Positions 1 through 6,056 are shown, numbered from the stretch's first letter. The stretch: DNA of 11,261 nt from DTYU01 sp040757355 (GCA_040757355.1 JBFLWY010000064.1:1-11261); one strand, 5' to 3'. Translations and numbers: made by a program. The notes: a model not told the origin generated them from the sequence alone.

Positions 1-609
1 GAGCACGACGGACAGCCTGTACATTACAGCAAGGTTGCAAACGCTTTGAAGGTAAGCCGGTGGACGGCGTATGATATCCTTCGCCAGCTCGAACAGGACG
101 GCTACCTGGAAGCGGTATACGAAACAGGAAGAGAGGAGAGAGGACCGGGGCGAACCCTCGTGTTTTACAAGCCCGCAATAAAAAACGAGGCAGCGAACAG
201 GGAGCTTGTGGAGGAGTGGTTAGCACTTAGGGCGCGCTTACTGAAGCTGCTTGAGAAAAAACGGCAGCGGGCGAAGGAAATAGTGGCGGAATTGCTGCAT
301 GAGCTTCCGGAAATGCAGGGACGGCTGGCAAAGACCGCATACAACCTTGCGGTGTTGCTTGCCCACCTCGGTGAAATAAGCGCAAACGGACGCAGGTTTC
401 TTGCCGACATAATAGCCAGGGCGCGCCATCCCGAAGAGCGACTGAGTCTTTTTACCGGGGCGGCGATCGGTACATTGATCGGGGGCGTAATCTCCGGGCC
501 GGTAGAAAAGTGTATCAAACGCTTGCAGGAACAGATTGCAGAGCTTGAGCCGGGCGAAGTTCACTCCCTGGCAAGTTTTCTTAAAGAAGGGCTTGAGCGT
601 TCAATCTAA
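1..609 (+). CDS. Winged helix-turn-helix transcriptional regulator, 5'-truncated by the window
   Basis: The reading frame is open from the first base of the window, so the gene starts upstream; a TTG at 46 is an in-frame codon inside the helix-turn-helix, not a likely start. The first ~45 visible residues (GQPVHYSKVANALKVS, then RWTAYDILRQLEQDGYLEAV) have the shape of a winged HTH: a short helix, a turn, a recognition helix, and a wing containing the GREERGPGRT turn. The remaining ~150 residues are mostly helical and charged (a long K/R/E-rich helix around ELVEEWLALRARLLKLLEKK), with a glycine-rich hydrophobic patch (GAAIGTLIGGVISGP) that could be a ligand pocket or dimer surface. It ends about 100 bp before a radical SAM gene on the same strand, so it may regulate or be co-transcribed with it (inference). 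I do not recognise the family or the ligand. Confidence 0.75.
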   Translation, partial: EHDGQPVHYSKVANALKVSRWTAYDILRQLEQDGYLEAVYETGREERGPGRTLVFYKPAIKNEAANRELVEEWLALRARLLKLLEKKRQRAKEIVAELLHELPEMQGRLAKTAYNLAVLLAHLGEISANGRRFLADIIARARHPEERLSLFTGAAIGTLIGGVISGPVEKCIKRLQEQIAELEPGEVHSLASFLKEGLERSI

Positions 610-693
610 ACCTCGAGTGTTAAAACGGGGGTGGTAAAGAAAACTACTATGCTTAGATGAGGCGAAAAGGGAAAAAGCTAAATAGGACAATAC

Positions 694-702
694 AAGGAGG
701 GG
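694..702 (+). promoter_or_regulatory. Ribosome binding site deciding the radical SAM start
   Basis: AAGGAGGGG lies 5 bases before the ATG at 708. It is a near-perfect anti-SD match and argues for that start over the in-frame ATG at 657, which has no comparable site and would add 17 basic residues. Confidence 0.8.
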
Positions 703-707
703 ATTCC

Positions 708-2096
708 ATGTCGAATGTATTGCCGAGTTTTGAGATGGCAAAACGTTTTTTCGGTGAACAGATTGTGCGGCAGATGCTCGGATATATCGACCGCAATCCC
801 GAAGACAATATCCCTAAAATCCTCAATCTAACAAAGAAACTTGCGAAAAGACAGCACCACCAGCAGCATGCACTGAAGATCGCTGAATGGTATGAAAAAA
901 ATCCGGCGGGGCGGGCATATATTAATAAGCTTTTCGACCGTACGCACCCGAACGTAAAAAGGCGGCTCCTTTACAACTGGTTCATCAATGCGATGATCTT
1001 CGGAATTCCGTACCAGCAGGAGCTTTCTCAGAAGTTGGGTGTGCACATTCCGAACTTTTTTCTCGTTGACCCTACCAGCGACTGCAACCTCCGGTGTGAG
1101 GGCTGCTGGGCCGGGATGTATGCCAAACACGACACGCTCGATTTTGAAACCTTGGACCGGCTGATGAATGAGGCAAAGGAACTCGGTATATATTGGGTGG
1201 TGATGTCCGGCGGCGAGCCGTTCAAGTACCCGCACCTTATTCGCCTGGCGAAAAAGCATCCCGATCTGGCCTTTATGGTCTATACGAACGGTACTTTGAT
1301 AACCGAAAAGACGGCCGATGCCATAGTGGAGGCGGGGAACCTTTCCCCGGCGATAAGCCTCGAAGGATGGCGTGAGCAGACCGATGCCAGGCGCGGCAAA
1401 GGTGTGTTCGACCGGATCATGAGGGCCATGGATGCACTGCGGGAACGGGGGGCCGTCTTCGGGATTTCAATCACCATCACCAAATATAACGTCAACGAGG
1501 TTACCAGCGACGAGTTTGTCGATTTTCTCATTGAAAAGGGAGCTGTTTACGGCTGGACTTTTCACTATATTCCCGTAGGCCGGAACCCGAACCTGGACCT
1601 GATGGTGACGCCCGACCAGAGGGCCTACCTGGCGGAGCGGATCCCTTACATCAGAACGCATAAGCAGATCCAGATTGCCGATTTCTGGAACGACGGCGCA
1701 CTTACCTGCGGATGCATTGCAGGCGGCAGGATGTATTTCCACATTTCGGCCAGCGGTAACGTAGAGCCCTGCGCATTTGCCCATTTTTCCGTGGACAACA
1801 TAAAGGGGAAAACGCTCCTGGAAGTGCTTAAAAACCCGTTGTTTGCGGCCTTCCAGAAGCGGCAGCCGTTCAGCGATAACTTCCTACGGCCCTGCCCGAT
1901 TATCGATGTACCACAGGCCCTGAGGGATATCGTCTCCGAGACCGGTGCACGTCCTACCCACCCGGGAGCGGAGTCGGTACTGACCGGGACTATCGCCTCT
2001 TATCTCGACCGGCGTTCCGAGGAGTGGGGGAGGGTCGCCGACAGGATTGCGGCCCAGAAAAAGGAAGCCGGGCCTAGAACCGCCCAGGCGAATTAA
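708..2096 (+). CDS. Radical SAM enzyme with C-terminal auxiliary-cluster (SPASM/Twitch-like) cysteines
   Basis: This 462-residue cytoplasmic protein carries the radical SAM signature C126-x3-C130-x2-C133 (in SDCNLRCEGCW), which binds the 4Fe-4S cluster that cleaves S-adenosylmethionine. The GGEP motif at about 168-171 contacts SAM. After the barrel there are more cysteines: C334 and C336 (CGCIAGG), C355 in GNVEPC, and C396 in RPCPI. The G-x-V-x-P-C arrangement is typical of SPASM/Twitch domains holding an extra Fe-S cluster. About 110 N-terminal residues, helical and basic, precede the barrel and are not part of the core fold. Family members modify peptides or cofactors, but the substrate cannot be read from the sequence and no precursor peptide gene is visible nearby. 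The start at 708 is set by its strong ribosome binding site. The gene follows a winged-helix regulator and is closed by a terminator, suggesting a two-gene unit. Confidence 0.85.
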   Translation: MSNVLPSFEMAKRFFGEQIVRQMLGYIDRNPEDNIPKILNLTKKLAKRQHHQQHALKIAEWYEKNPAGRAYINKLFDRTHPNVKRRLLYNWFINAMIFGIPYQQELSQKLGVHIPNFFLVDPTSDCNLRCEGCWAGMYAKHDTLDFETLDRLMNEAKELGIYWVVMSGGEPFKYPHLIRLAKKHPDLAFMVYTNGTLITEKTADAIVEAGNLSPAISLEGWREQTDARRGKGVFDRIMRAMDALRERGAVFGISITITKYNVNEVTSDEFVDFLIEKGAVYGWTFHYIPVGRNPNLDLMVTPDQRAYLAERIPYIRTHKQIQIADFWNDGALTCGCIAGGRMYFHISASGNVEPCAFAHFSVDNIKGKTLLEVLKNPLFAAFQKRQPFSDNFLRPCPIIDVPQALRDIVSETGARPTHPGAESVLTGTIASYLDRRSEEWGRVADRIAAQKKEAGPRTAQAN

Positions 2097-2126
2097 TCCT
2101 GTTTAAATAAAGTCACAGGTATTGCT

Positions 2127-2152
2127 AAAGCCGCAGCACGCGGTTTTTTTTT
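2127..2152 (+). terminator. Rho-independent terminator after the radical SAM gene
   Basis: The stem CCGC (2131-2134) pairs with GCGG (2140-2143) around a 5-base loop. It is extended by A/G bases pairing with the first T residues, and a run of nine T follows (2144-2152). It lies 30 bp past the stop codon and separates the radical SAM unit from spoIID. Confidence 0.8.
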
Positions 2153-2287
2153 GTTTATGATTGACGCATTCGGTTCACTGCTGTTTAATCCCCATTTAAC
2201 TGGAAATAATGATAGGTGATGAGAATATCCTTTTTTTCGGATAAGAAGTGACTCTCGGGAGTTTTCCCGGGGTAGGGGGTTGCAAGT

Positions 2288-3247
2288 TTGCGAATCTTGA
2301 CGGGGTTGGTTCTTTTGTTAACTGCGCTTGCCATCGGGGCGTGGTTCCAACTTAATTCCGGTGTTAAACAAAAGGTCGAAATTCGTCCTTCAGGAGAGTA
2401 CGTCCGGTTGTACCGCTACTCCACCGGTAAGGTGGAAGTATTGCCCCTTGAAGAGTACGTCGTGGGCGTCGTGGCTGCGGAGATGCCCGCTTCATTCCCG
2501 CCTGAGGCTTTGAAGGCGCAGGCAGTGGCGGCGCGAACATACGTATTGCGGCGGATTCTTTCGGGCGGGGTATCAAACAACCCGCATCCGGGAGCCGATC
2601 TTTGCGACGACCCGCGTCACGGGCAGGCGTATCTCAGCCGGGAGGCATTGAAGCAAAAGTGGGGCGTGCTTGCTTATTACCGGGATTATTTTAAGGTAAA
2701 AAAGGCTGTAGGCGATACCGCCGGCCTTGTGCTTACCTATAATGGGCGGTTGATCGACCCCGTTTATCATGCCTCCTGCGGCGGCTGCACAGAAAACGCC
2801 GGCGACGTGTGGCAGGTCGATGTCCCCTACCTTAAGAGCGTGCCGTGTCCTTATGATTGCTATCCAAAGGCGGTGGAAACCCGCACTTTTTCGCTGGCCG
2901 ACATAGAAAAGTTCCTTGCAACGGCAAAAGAGGCGGCTGCCTTTTCGGCGTCGGCCGAAAAAGGTTTAAGAATTCAACTGGCCGGAATAACTGAAACCGG
3001 TAGGGCAAAAGAAATACTGGTCAACGGCGTCTCTTTTCCCGCGACCCTGGTGCGCGAACGTTTGGGTCTGAAATCTACCAGGTTTACCTGGGCGGTAAAA
3101 GATGGCCGTGTTACGTTTACCACGGTTGGTTACGGTCACGGTGTGGGTCTCTGCCAGTACGGCGCGAAAGGAATGGCCGAACACGGGTACGACTTCAAGA
3201 AGATACTCACGCACTATTTCAGCGGGGTAAAGATAGTCAAGTATTGA
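2288..3247 (+). CDS. spoIID: Stage II sporulation protein D (engulfment lytic transglycosylase)
   Basis: SpoIID cuts peptidoglycan glycan strands as a lytic transglycosylase so that the mother cell membrane can engulf the forespore; it normally works with SpoIIM and SpoIIP at the septum. The 319-residue product has an N-terminal membrane anchor (about residues 4-20) and an extracytoplasmic SpoIID/LytB domain. Hallmarks are LPLEEYVVGVVAAEMP with E65 as the expected catalytic glutamate, KAQAVAARTY at 76-85, HASCGGCTENAGDVW at 161-175, and the C-terminal GYGHGVGLCQYGAKGMA near 281-297. The start is TTG, with a GGGGG-type ribosome binding site about 8 bases upstream. A small stem (CGGGA/TCCCG, 2256-2269) precedes that site. 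The zinc-site region reads H100...C106...H111-G112, where many clostridial homologues have HCQAY. Its own promoter should be sigma-E dependent, but I could not identify one. spoIIID and mbl follow beyond a gap. Confidence 0.95.
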   Translation: MRILTGLVLLLTALAIGAWFQLNSGVKQKVEIRPSGEYVRLYRYSTGKVEVLPLEEYVVGVVAAEMPASFPPEALKAQAVAARTYVLRRILSGGVSNNPHPGADLCDDPRHGQAYLSREALKQKWGVLAYYRDYFKVKKAVGDTAGLVLTYNGRLIDPVYHASCGGCTENAGDVWQVDVPYLKSVPCPYDCYPKAVETRTFSLADIEKFLATAKEAAAFSASAEKGLRIQLAGITETGRAKEILVNGVSFPATLVRERLGLKSTRFTWAVKDGRVTFTTVGYGHGVGLCQYGAKGMAEHGYDFKKILTHYFSGVKIVKY

Positions 3248-3286
3248 CCATGTAGCCGCTGCCGTTATCCCTACGCGCAGAATAAT

Positions 3287-3310
3287 TAAAAGCAGAGCGT
3301 GATGCTTTTA
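3287..3310 (+). terminator. Possible weak terminator hairpin after spoIID
   Basis: TAAAAGCA (3287-3294) and TGCTTTTA (3303-3310) form a perfect 8-bp stem around an 8-base loop, 40 bp past the spoIID stop. The T run lies within the stem and no separate U tract follows, so termination would be weak. It overlaps the start of a possible small reading frame at 3302, and both may not be real. Confidence 0.3.
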
Positions 3311-3406
3311 GTATCAAATATGGGATTTTCTTACGCTGTCACTTTCCTGTTAGCTGCCGCTGTTTTCGTGGTTAAGTTGGGTTTTCACGCTTCCGCTGGT
3401 GTGTAA
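3302..3406 (+). CDS. Possible 34-residue membrane peptide, or remnant of a lost gene
   Basis: An ATG at 3302 opens a 34-codon frame ending with TAA at 3404-3406. The product begins MLLVSNMGFSYAVTFLLAAA and continues VFVVKLGFHASAGV, giving one hydrophobic stretch of about 16 residues followed by a lysine, as in a single-pass membrane peptide or an uncleaved N-terminal anchor. A second ATG gives a 28-residue form. No convincing ribosome binding site precedes either. The position between spoIID and spoIIID is where a membrane-anchored M23 peptidase (SpoIIQ type) occurs in many spore formers, so it could be a decayed anchor of such a gene (inference). It could equally be chance, as it is too short to judge by composition. 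Confidence 0.25.
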   Translation: MLLVSNMGFSYAVTFLLAAAVFVVKLGFHASAGV

Positions 3407-3438
3407 CCGTGAGCCGCTTCTCCCGGTGAAATTCCAAG

Positions 3439-3446
3439 ACTCAGGC
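3439..3446. repeat. Target-site duplication of element A, left copy
   Basis: ACTCAGGC directly precedes element A. The identical 8-mer follows the element at 3677-3684. Confidence 0.85.
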
Positions 3447-3676
3447 CTAACTATTCATCCTGCCACCTACCATTTACCCAGCACTCGACCAAGAGATAAA
3501 GCTACAGCCTGACAGAAAAATGAAGTTGCTTAGGAGTTAGTGTTAACAATAAGGTTGAGTGCTGGGCGGCGAGAAACAAGCAGTGCGAGAAAGGCAAGTA
3601 CCTGAGAACCGGACGGCGAGCATGACGAAGCACTGCGTCGTTATCGCCGCGCCCGACGGGAAGCCTGAATAGTTAA
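3447..3676. mobile_element. MITE-like element A (non-autonomous, IS66-type ends)
   Basis: This 230-bp non-coding element has imperfect terminal inverted repeats: CTAACTATTCAT on the left, CTGAATAGTTAA on the right. It is flanked by a perfect direct repeat ACTCAGGC (3439-3446 and 3677-3684; a ninth base, C, also agrees), which is the footprint of transposition. The left ~43 bp align without gaps to the left end of element B at about 34 matching positions. The right ~36 bp align without gaps to the right end of B and are nearly identical to element C. Inside, CCCAGCACTCGACC (3477-3490) and GGTTGAGTGCTGGG (3553-3566) form a long inverted pair with one mismatch. No transposase is encoded. GTAA-type ends with 8-bp duplications are known for the IS66 family, so mobilisation in trans by such an element is the best guess. 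The element ends about 108 bp before the spoIIID start. Confidence 0.85.
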
Positions 3677-3684
3677 ACTCAGGC
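3677..3684. repeat. Target-site duplication of element A, right copy
   Basis: ACTCAGGC directly follows element A and matches 3439-3446 exactly. Confidence 0.85.
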
Positions 3685-3720
3685 CAAGCCCGAAAGATGG
3701 CGAAATACGCCTTTGAACAA

Positions 3721-3750
3721 GCATTCGTTCCTTCTCCCGGGCATATAGAT
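3721..3750 (+). promoter_or_regulatory. Possible sigma-E-type promoter for spoIIID
   Basis: CATATAGAT (3742-3750) resembles the sigma-E -10 element (CATAnnnT). GCATT at 3721-3725 is a poor -35 at a 16-base spacing. spoIIID is sigma-E transcribed in Bacillus subtilis, which favours the assignment, but the -35 match is weak. The site lies just outside element A, so the insertion has left it intact. Confidence 0.35.
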
Positions 3751-3784
3751 TAAGAGTAGCAGATGGGAAGCGGGAGGTAGGGTG

Positions 3785-4036
3785 ATGCAGGATTATATCC
3801 AGCGGCGGGTGCTTGACATCTGTATGTATATTCTTGAAACCCAATCCACGGTGCGGCAGGCGGCGCAGGTGTTTAAGGTTTCAAAAAGCACAGTGCATAA
3901 GGATATGACTGAGCGCCTCCCTTTGCTGAATAAAAAGCTGGCACAGAAGGTAAGAGCGGTGTTAAACATGAACAAAGCCGAGCGGCACCTGCGCGGAGGA
4001 GAGGCTACAAGAAGGAAGTATAAGGAGACAGGGTAA
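3785..4036 (+). CDS. spoIIID: Sporulation transcriptional regulator SpoIIID
   Basis: SpoIIID is a small DNA-binding protein that activates and represses sigma-E genes in the mother cell and helps switch on sigma-K. The product is 83 residues from the ATG at 3785 (MQDYIQRRVLDICMYI), matching the usual MHDYI-type start and a family length of 80-95. A GTG just before it (3782) would add one residue. GGGAGG lies 7 bases upstream of the ATG. The helix-turn-helix is STVRQAAQVFKVSKSTVHKD (about residues 21-40), with the family-typical VSKSTVHKD recognition helix. The C-terminal basic region RHLRGGEATRRKYK is the second DNA contact. The gene directly precedes mbl, as in Bacillus. The acidic tail of the Bacillus protein is absent, which is a common variation. 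Confidence 0.95.
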   Translation: MQDYIQRRVLDICMYILETQSTVRQAAQVFKVSKSTVHKDMTERLPLLNKKLAQKVRAVLNMNKAERHLRGGEATRRKYKETG

Positions 4037-4186
4037 AAATTTGCTGTGGCTAAAGGAATTTCCCCAAAAAATGTAGAATATACCTTAGCATCTGCATGGC
4101 TGACGTGCTGTTTTTTGAGGCTTATTCTCGCATACTTTTTTGTGTTGACCTTCGGACAGGCATAGAGAGTCATGGGAGGGAAGCAG
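4037..4186. other. spoIIID-mbl intergenic leader
   Basis: These 150 bp are more AT-rich than the flanks and hold T runs around 4111-4141 and a TTGACC at 4145-4150 without a well-spaced -10. I see no convincing terminator or promoter, so mbl may have its own promoter here or be read through from spoIIID. Confidence 0.4.
4174..4180 (+). promoter_or_regulatory. Ribosome binding site deciding the mbl start
   Basis: GGGAGGG lies 6 bases before the ATG at 4187. An in-frame ATG at 4172 overlaps this site and is therefore unlikely to be the start. Confidence 0.75.
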
Positions 4187-5194
4187 ATGCTGGGTTTAGC
4201 TCCGGATATCGGGATCGACCTCGGGACCGCGACGGTGCTGGTTTTCGCCAAGGGCAGGGGGATCGTCCTTAAAGAGCCTTCAGTGGTTGCCATAAACCGG
4301 GACGATAACAAGGTTATCTCGGTGGGTGAAGAAGCGCGGCGGATGCTCGGGCGTACACCCGGGAACATTATTGCGGTACGTCCGCTGAGGGAGGGAGTCA
4401 TCGCAGATTACGACGTAACGGAGAGGATGCTGCGCTACTTTATCGAAAAATGCGGGTGCCGGAAGTTTTTTGCGCGACCGCGCGTGATGGTCTGCATCCC
4501 GACGGGGGTAACGAGTGTGGAAGAGCGAGCGGTCCGGCAGGCCGCGGTCCAGGCCGGGGCACGCCAGGCTTTTTTAATTGAAGAGCCGATGGCTGCTGCA
4601 CTCGGTGCGGGTATTGATGTAAGTGACGCCAGCGGGTCAATGGTCATAGACATAGGCGGGGGAACGACTGACATAGCGGTCTTGTCACTCGGCGGTATTG
4701 TGTGTTCAACTTCTACTAGAGTGGGTGGGGACAAGTTTGACGAGGCGATTGTCCGGTACATCAGGCGCGAGTTTAACATGATCATCGGCGAGCGTTCTGC
4801 GGAAGAACTAAAGATCGAGATTGGTACTGCTTACCCGACGAACAACACCGAACGCACCGCCAGCATTCGCGGCCGGGACCTGGTAACCGGCCTGCCCCGT
4901 TCGGTTACGGTCAGTAGCAGGCAGGTATGGGAAGCCGTCCGGGAGCCGCTGGAATCTATCGTAAGTGCGGTGAAAGGGGTTTTGGAGCGCACGCCTCCGG
5001 AACTTGCTGCCGATATCGTGGACAAGGGGATTGTAATGACCGGGGGGGGATCGCTCCTGCACGGGATCGAGACTCTTATTTCCAAGGAGACAGGATTGGC
5101 GGTTTATGTAGCGGATGACCCGGTATCCTGTGTTGCGCTCGGTACCGGGAGAGCGCTCGGGATGCTGAACATCCTGTCCCGCTCACGGAATTGA
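4187..5194 (+). CDS. mbl: MreB/Mbl-family actin-like cell shape protein
   Basis: This bacterial actin forms membrane-associated filaments that guide the wall elongation machinery. The product is 335 residues, normal for the family. Nucleotide-binding motifs are visible: phosphate-1 DIGIDLGTATVLVF (about 7-20), phosphate-2 IDIGGGTTDIAV (about 154-165), and the adenosine-side MTGGGSLLHGIETL near the C terminus. GEEARRMLGRTPGNI and SIRGRDLVTGLPR are also conserved. Mbl, MreB and MreBH cannot be separated reliably by eye. The position directly after spoIIID matches the Bacillus subtilis spoIIID-mbl order and there is no mreC/mreD downstream, so I call it mbl. The start is fixed by the GGGAGGG site. 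The next gene begins 19 bp after its stop, which suggests co-transcription. Confidence 0.9.
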   Translation: MLGLAPDIGIDLGTATVLVFAKGRGIVLKEPSVVAINRDDNKVISVGEEARRMLGRTPGNIIAVRPLREGVIADYDVTERMLRYFIEKCGCRKFFARPRVMVCIPTGVTSVEERAVRQAAVQAGARQAFLIEEPMAAALGAGIDVSDASGSMVIDIGGGTTDIAVLSLGGIVCSTSTRVGGDKFDEAIVRYIRREFNMIIGERSAEELKIEIGTAYPTNNTERTASIRGRDLVTGLPRSVTVSSRQVWEAVREPLESIVSAVKGVLERTPPELAADIVDKGIVMTGGGSLLHGIETLISKETGLAVYVADDPVSCVALGTGRALGMLNILSRSRN

Positions 5195-5213
5195 CAAACG
5201 CGAGGTATTCGGT

Positions 5214-5765
5214 GTGACACTGTACTGGCCAACCAAAGGAAGTGTTAATACAGCGGCTACTGTGGAAGCCGCGCTTTCCCGTGCGCGGGAACTCGGTCTA
5301 AGGCATATTGTGGTGGCTTCCTGTTCAGGGGCGACGGCGGAACATTTTATCGGGGCGGGACTCGACATAGTCTGCGTCACCCACCAGGTCGGCTTCGAGT
5401 CCTCCGGTGTTGACGAAATGCCGCCGGAAACAAGAGCTAGACTGAGGCAGGCCGGGATTAAGGTATTGACCGCAACTCATCTATTGGCCGGTCTGGACAG
5501 AGCACTCCGGTTTAAGTTCGGCGGCGTGTACCCGGCGGAGATAGTTGCTGCCGTCTTCCGGATGTTTGGCCAGGGGTTGAAGGTTTGTGTTGAAATCAGC
5601 TCTATGGCGCTTGACGCCGGGCTTATCCCCTTTGGCGCGGACGTGGTAGCGGTCGCCGGTACGGCCAGCGGCGCCGATACCGCGGTTGTTATCACACCGG
5701 CACATTCTCAACACTTCTTCGACGGTAAAATACGCGAGATCATTTGCAAACCCAGGGATTTTTAA
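5214..5765 (+). CDS. Stand-alone pyruvate kinase C-terminal (alpha/beta) domain protein
   Basis: This 183-residue protein resembles the C-terminal allosteric domain of pyruvate kinase (PK_C fold) without the catalytic barrel. Visible features are an N-terminal helix and strand (AATVEAALSRARELGLRHI, then VVASCSGATAEHF at about 34-45), a DIVCVTHQVGF strand (51-61), a GIKVLTATHLL strand (81-91), and a final DVVAVAGTASGADTAVVITP segment (143-162). Small proteins of this kind occur in archaea and clostridia; their function is not established, so I assign none. The start is GTG at 5214 with GAGGT (5201-5205) 8 bases upstream, giving a 19-bp gap after mbl and a probable operon. Element B is inserted with its target duplication starting one base after the stop codon, so whatever lay downstream originally is now displaced by about 250 bp. 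Confidence 0.75.
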   Translation: MTLYWPTKGSVNTAATVEAALSRARELGLRHIVVASCSGATAEHFIGAGLDIVCVTHQVGFESSGVDEMPPETRARLRQAGIKVLTATHLLAGLDRALRFKFGGVYPAEIVAAVFRMFGQGLKVCVEISSMALDAGLIPFGADVVAVAGTASGADTAVVITPAHSQHFFDGKIREIICKPRDF

Positions 5766-5766
5766 T

Positions 5767-5774
5767 CTTGGTGT
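5767..5774. repeat. Target-site duplication of element B, left copy
   Basis: CTTGGTGT directly precedes element B. The identical 8-mer follows the element at 6020-6027. Confidence 0.88.
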
Positions 5775-5804
5775 GTAGCTATTCAGCCCCTCACCTACCA
5801 CTTA

Positions 5805-5875
5805 CCCCGCACTCAACTTCGTGTGTAAAGGCTACAGGAACTACGCTGCTTTTACCGGCCGAGATGAGTGCGGGG
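5805..5875. repeat. Inverted-repeat stem 1 inside element B
   Basis: CCCCGCACTCAAC (5805-5817) pairs with GATGAGTGCGGGG (5863-5875), with one mismatch in 13. The loop is about 45 bases. Confidence 0.75.
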
Positions 5876-5880
5876 CTGAT

Positions 5881-5978
5881 CCAGCACTCAATGCGGTATA
5901 CACTATATAGACTGCAAGCCTGGACCACCATAAGACTACCGGAACCATACTGAATTTACCGTATAAGTTGAGTGCTGG
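5881..5978. repeat. Inverted-repeat stem 2 inside element B
   Basis: CCAGCACTCAA (5881-5891) pairs perfectly with TTGAGTGCTGG (5968-5978). The same core forms the single stem of element A, so stem 1 looks like a duplicated and diverged version. Confidence 0.8.
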
Positions 5979-6019
5979 ATTGTTTATCGCTGTGCCCCTC
6001 AGAGTACCTGAATAGTTAC

Positions 6020-6027
6020 CTTGGTGT
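6020..6027. repeat. Target-site duplication of element B, right copy
   Basis: CTTGGTGT directly follows element B and matches 5767-5774 exactly. Confidence 0.88.
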
Positions 6028-6056
6028 TATTTGCTTAATAAAGAATAATTATTCAG

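Larger units (their letters stand above)
3248..3781. other. Gene-poor gap between spoIID and spoIIID
   Basis: This 534-bp stretch has no full-length gene. It holds, in order, a weak hairpin (3287-3310), a possible 34-codon membrane peptide (3302-3406), the inserted element A with its target duplications (3439-3684), and about 100 bp of leader with a possible sigma-E-type promoter and the spoIIID ribosome binding site (GGGAGG, 3772-3777). Confidence 0.7.
5775..6019. mobile_element. MITE-like element B (non-autonomous, IS66-type ends)
   Basis: This 245-bp non-coding element is bounded by GTAGCTATTCAG (5775-5786) and CTGAATAGTTAC (6008-6019), inverted repeats with one mismatch in 12. It is bracketed by an exact 8-bp duplication CTTGGTGT. 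Its ends match those of element A over ~43 bp (left) and ~36 bp (right), while the middle differs. The middle holds two successive inverted-repeat stems built on GCACTC/GAGTGC (5805-5875 and 5881-5978), so a transcript would fold into two large hairpins. No credible gene is present. It lies between the pyruvate-kinase-like gene and the protease gene and could act as a transcriptional spacer or terminator (inference). Confidence 0.88.

Noticed and set aside
657..707. Upstream ATG of the radical SAM gene
   Set aside because: There is no ribosome binding site before it, whereas AAGGAGGGG is ideally placed for the ATG at 708.
3641..3844. Minus-strand frame whose C-terminal residues TIQASRRAR also end a plus-strand frame at 10875-11246
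   Set aside because: The shared peptide is only the shared terminal sequence of elements A and C read in one frame; both frames overlap real genes or element DNA and lack start signals.
5744..5953. 69-codon plus-strand frame across the end of the pyruvate-kinase-like gene and element B
   Set aside because: It starts inside a real gene in another frame, runs through a duplication and an inverted-repeat stem, and has no ribosome binding site or protein-like composition.
3439..6027. Elements A and B as ends of one composite transposon carrying spoIIID-mbl
   Set aside because: Each element has its own distinct perfect 8-bp duplication, so they inserted separately; the outer flanks ACTCAGGC and CTTGGTGT do not match each other.
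6045..6056. ATAATTATTCAG, 10 of 12 matches to the element terminal repeat
   Set aside because: It lies in AT-rich DNA just outside element B, has no adjoining end-like sequence, partner repeat or duplication, and is likely chance.
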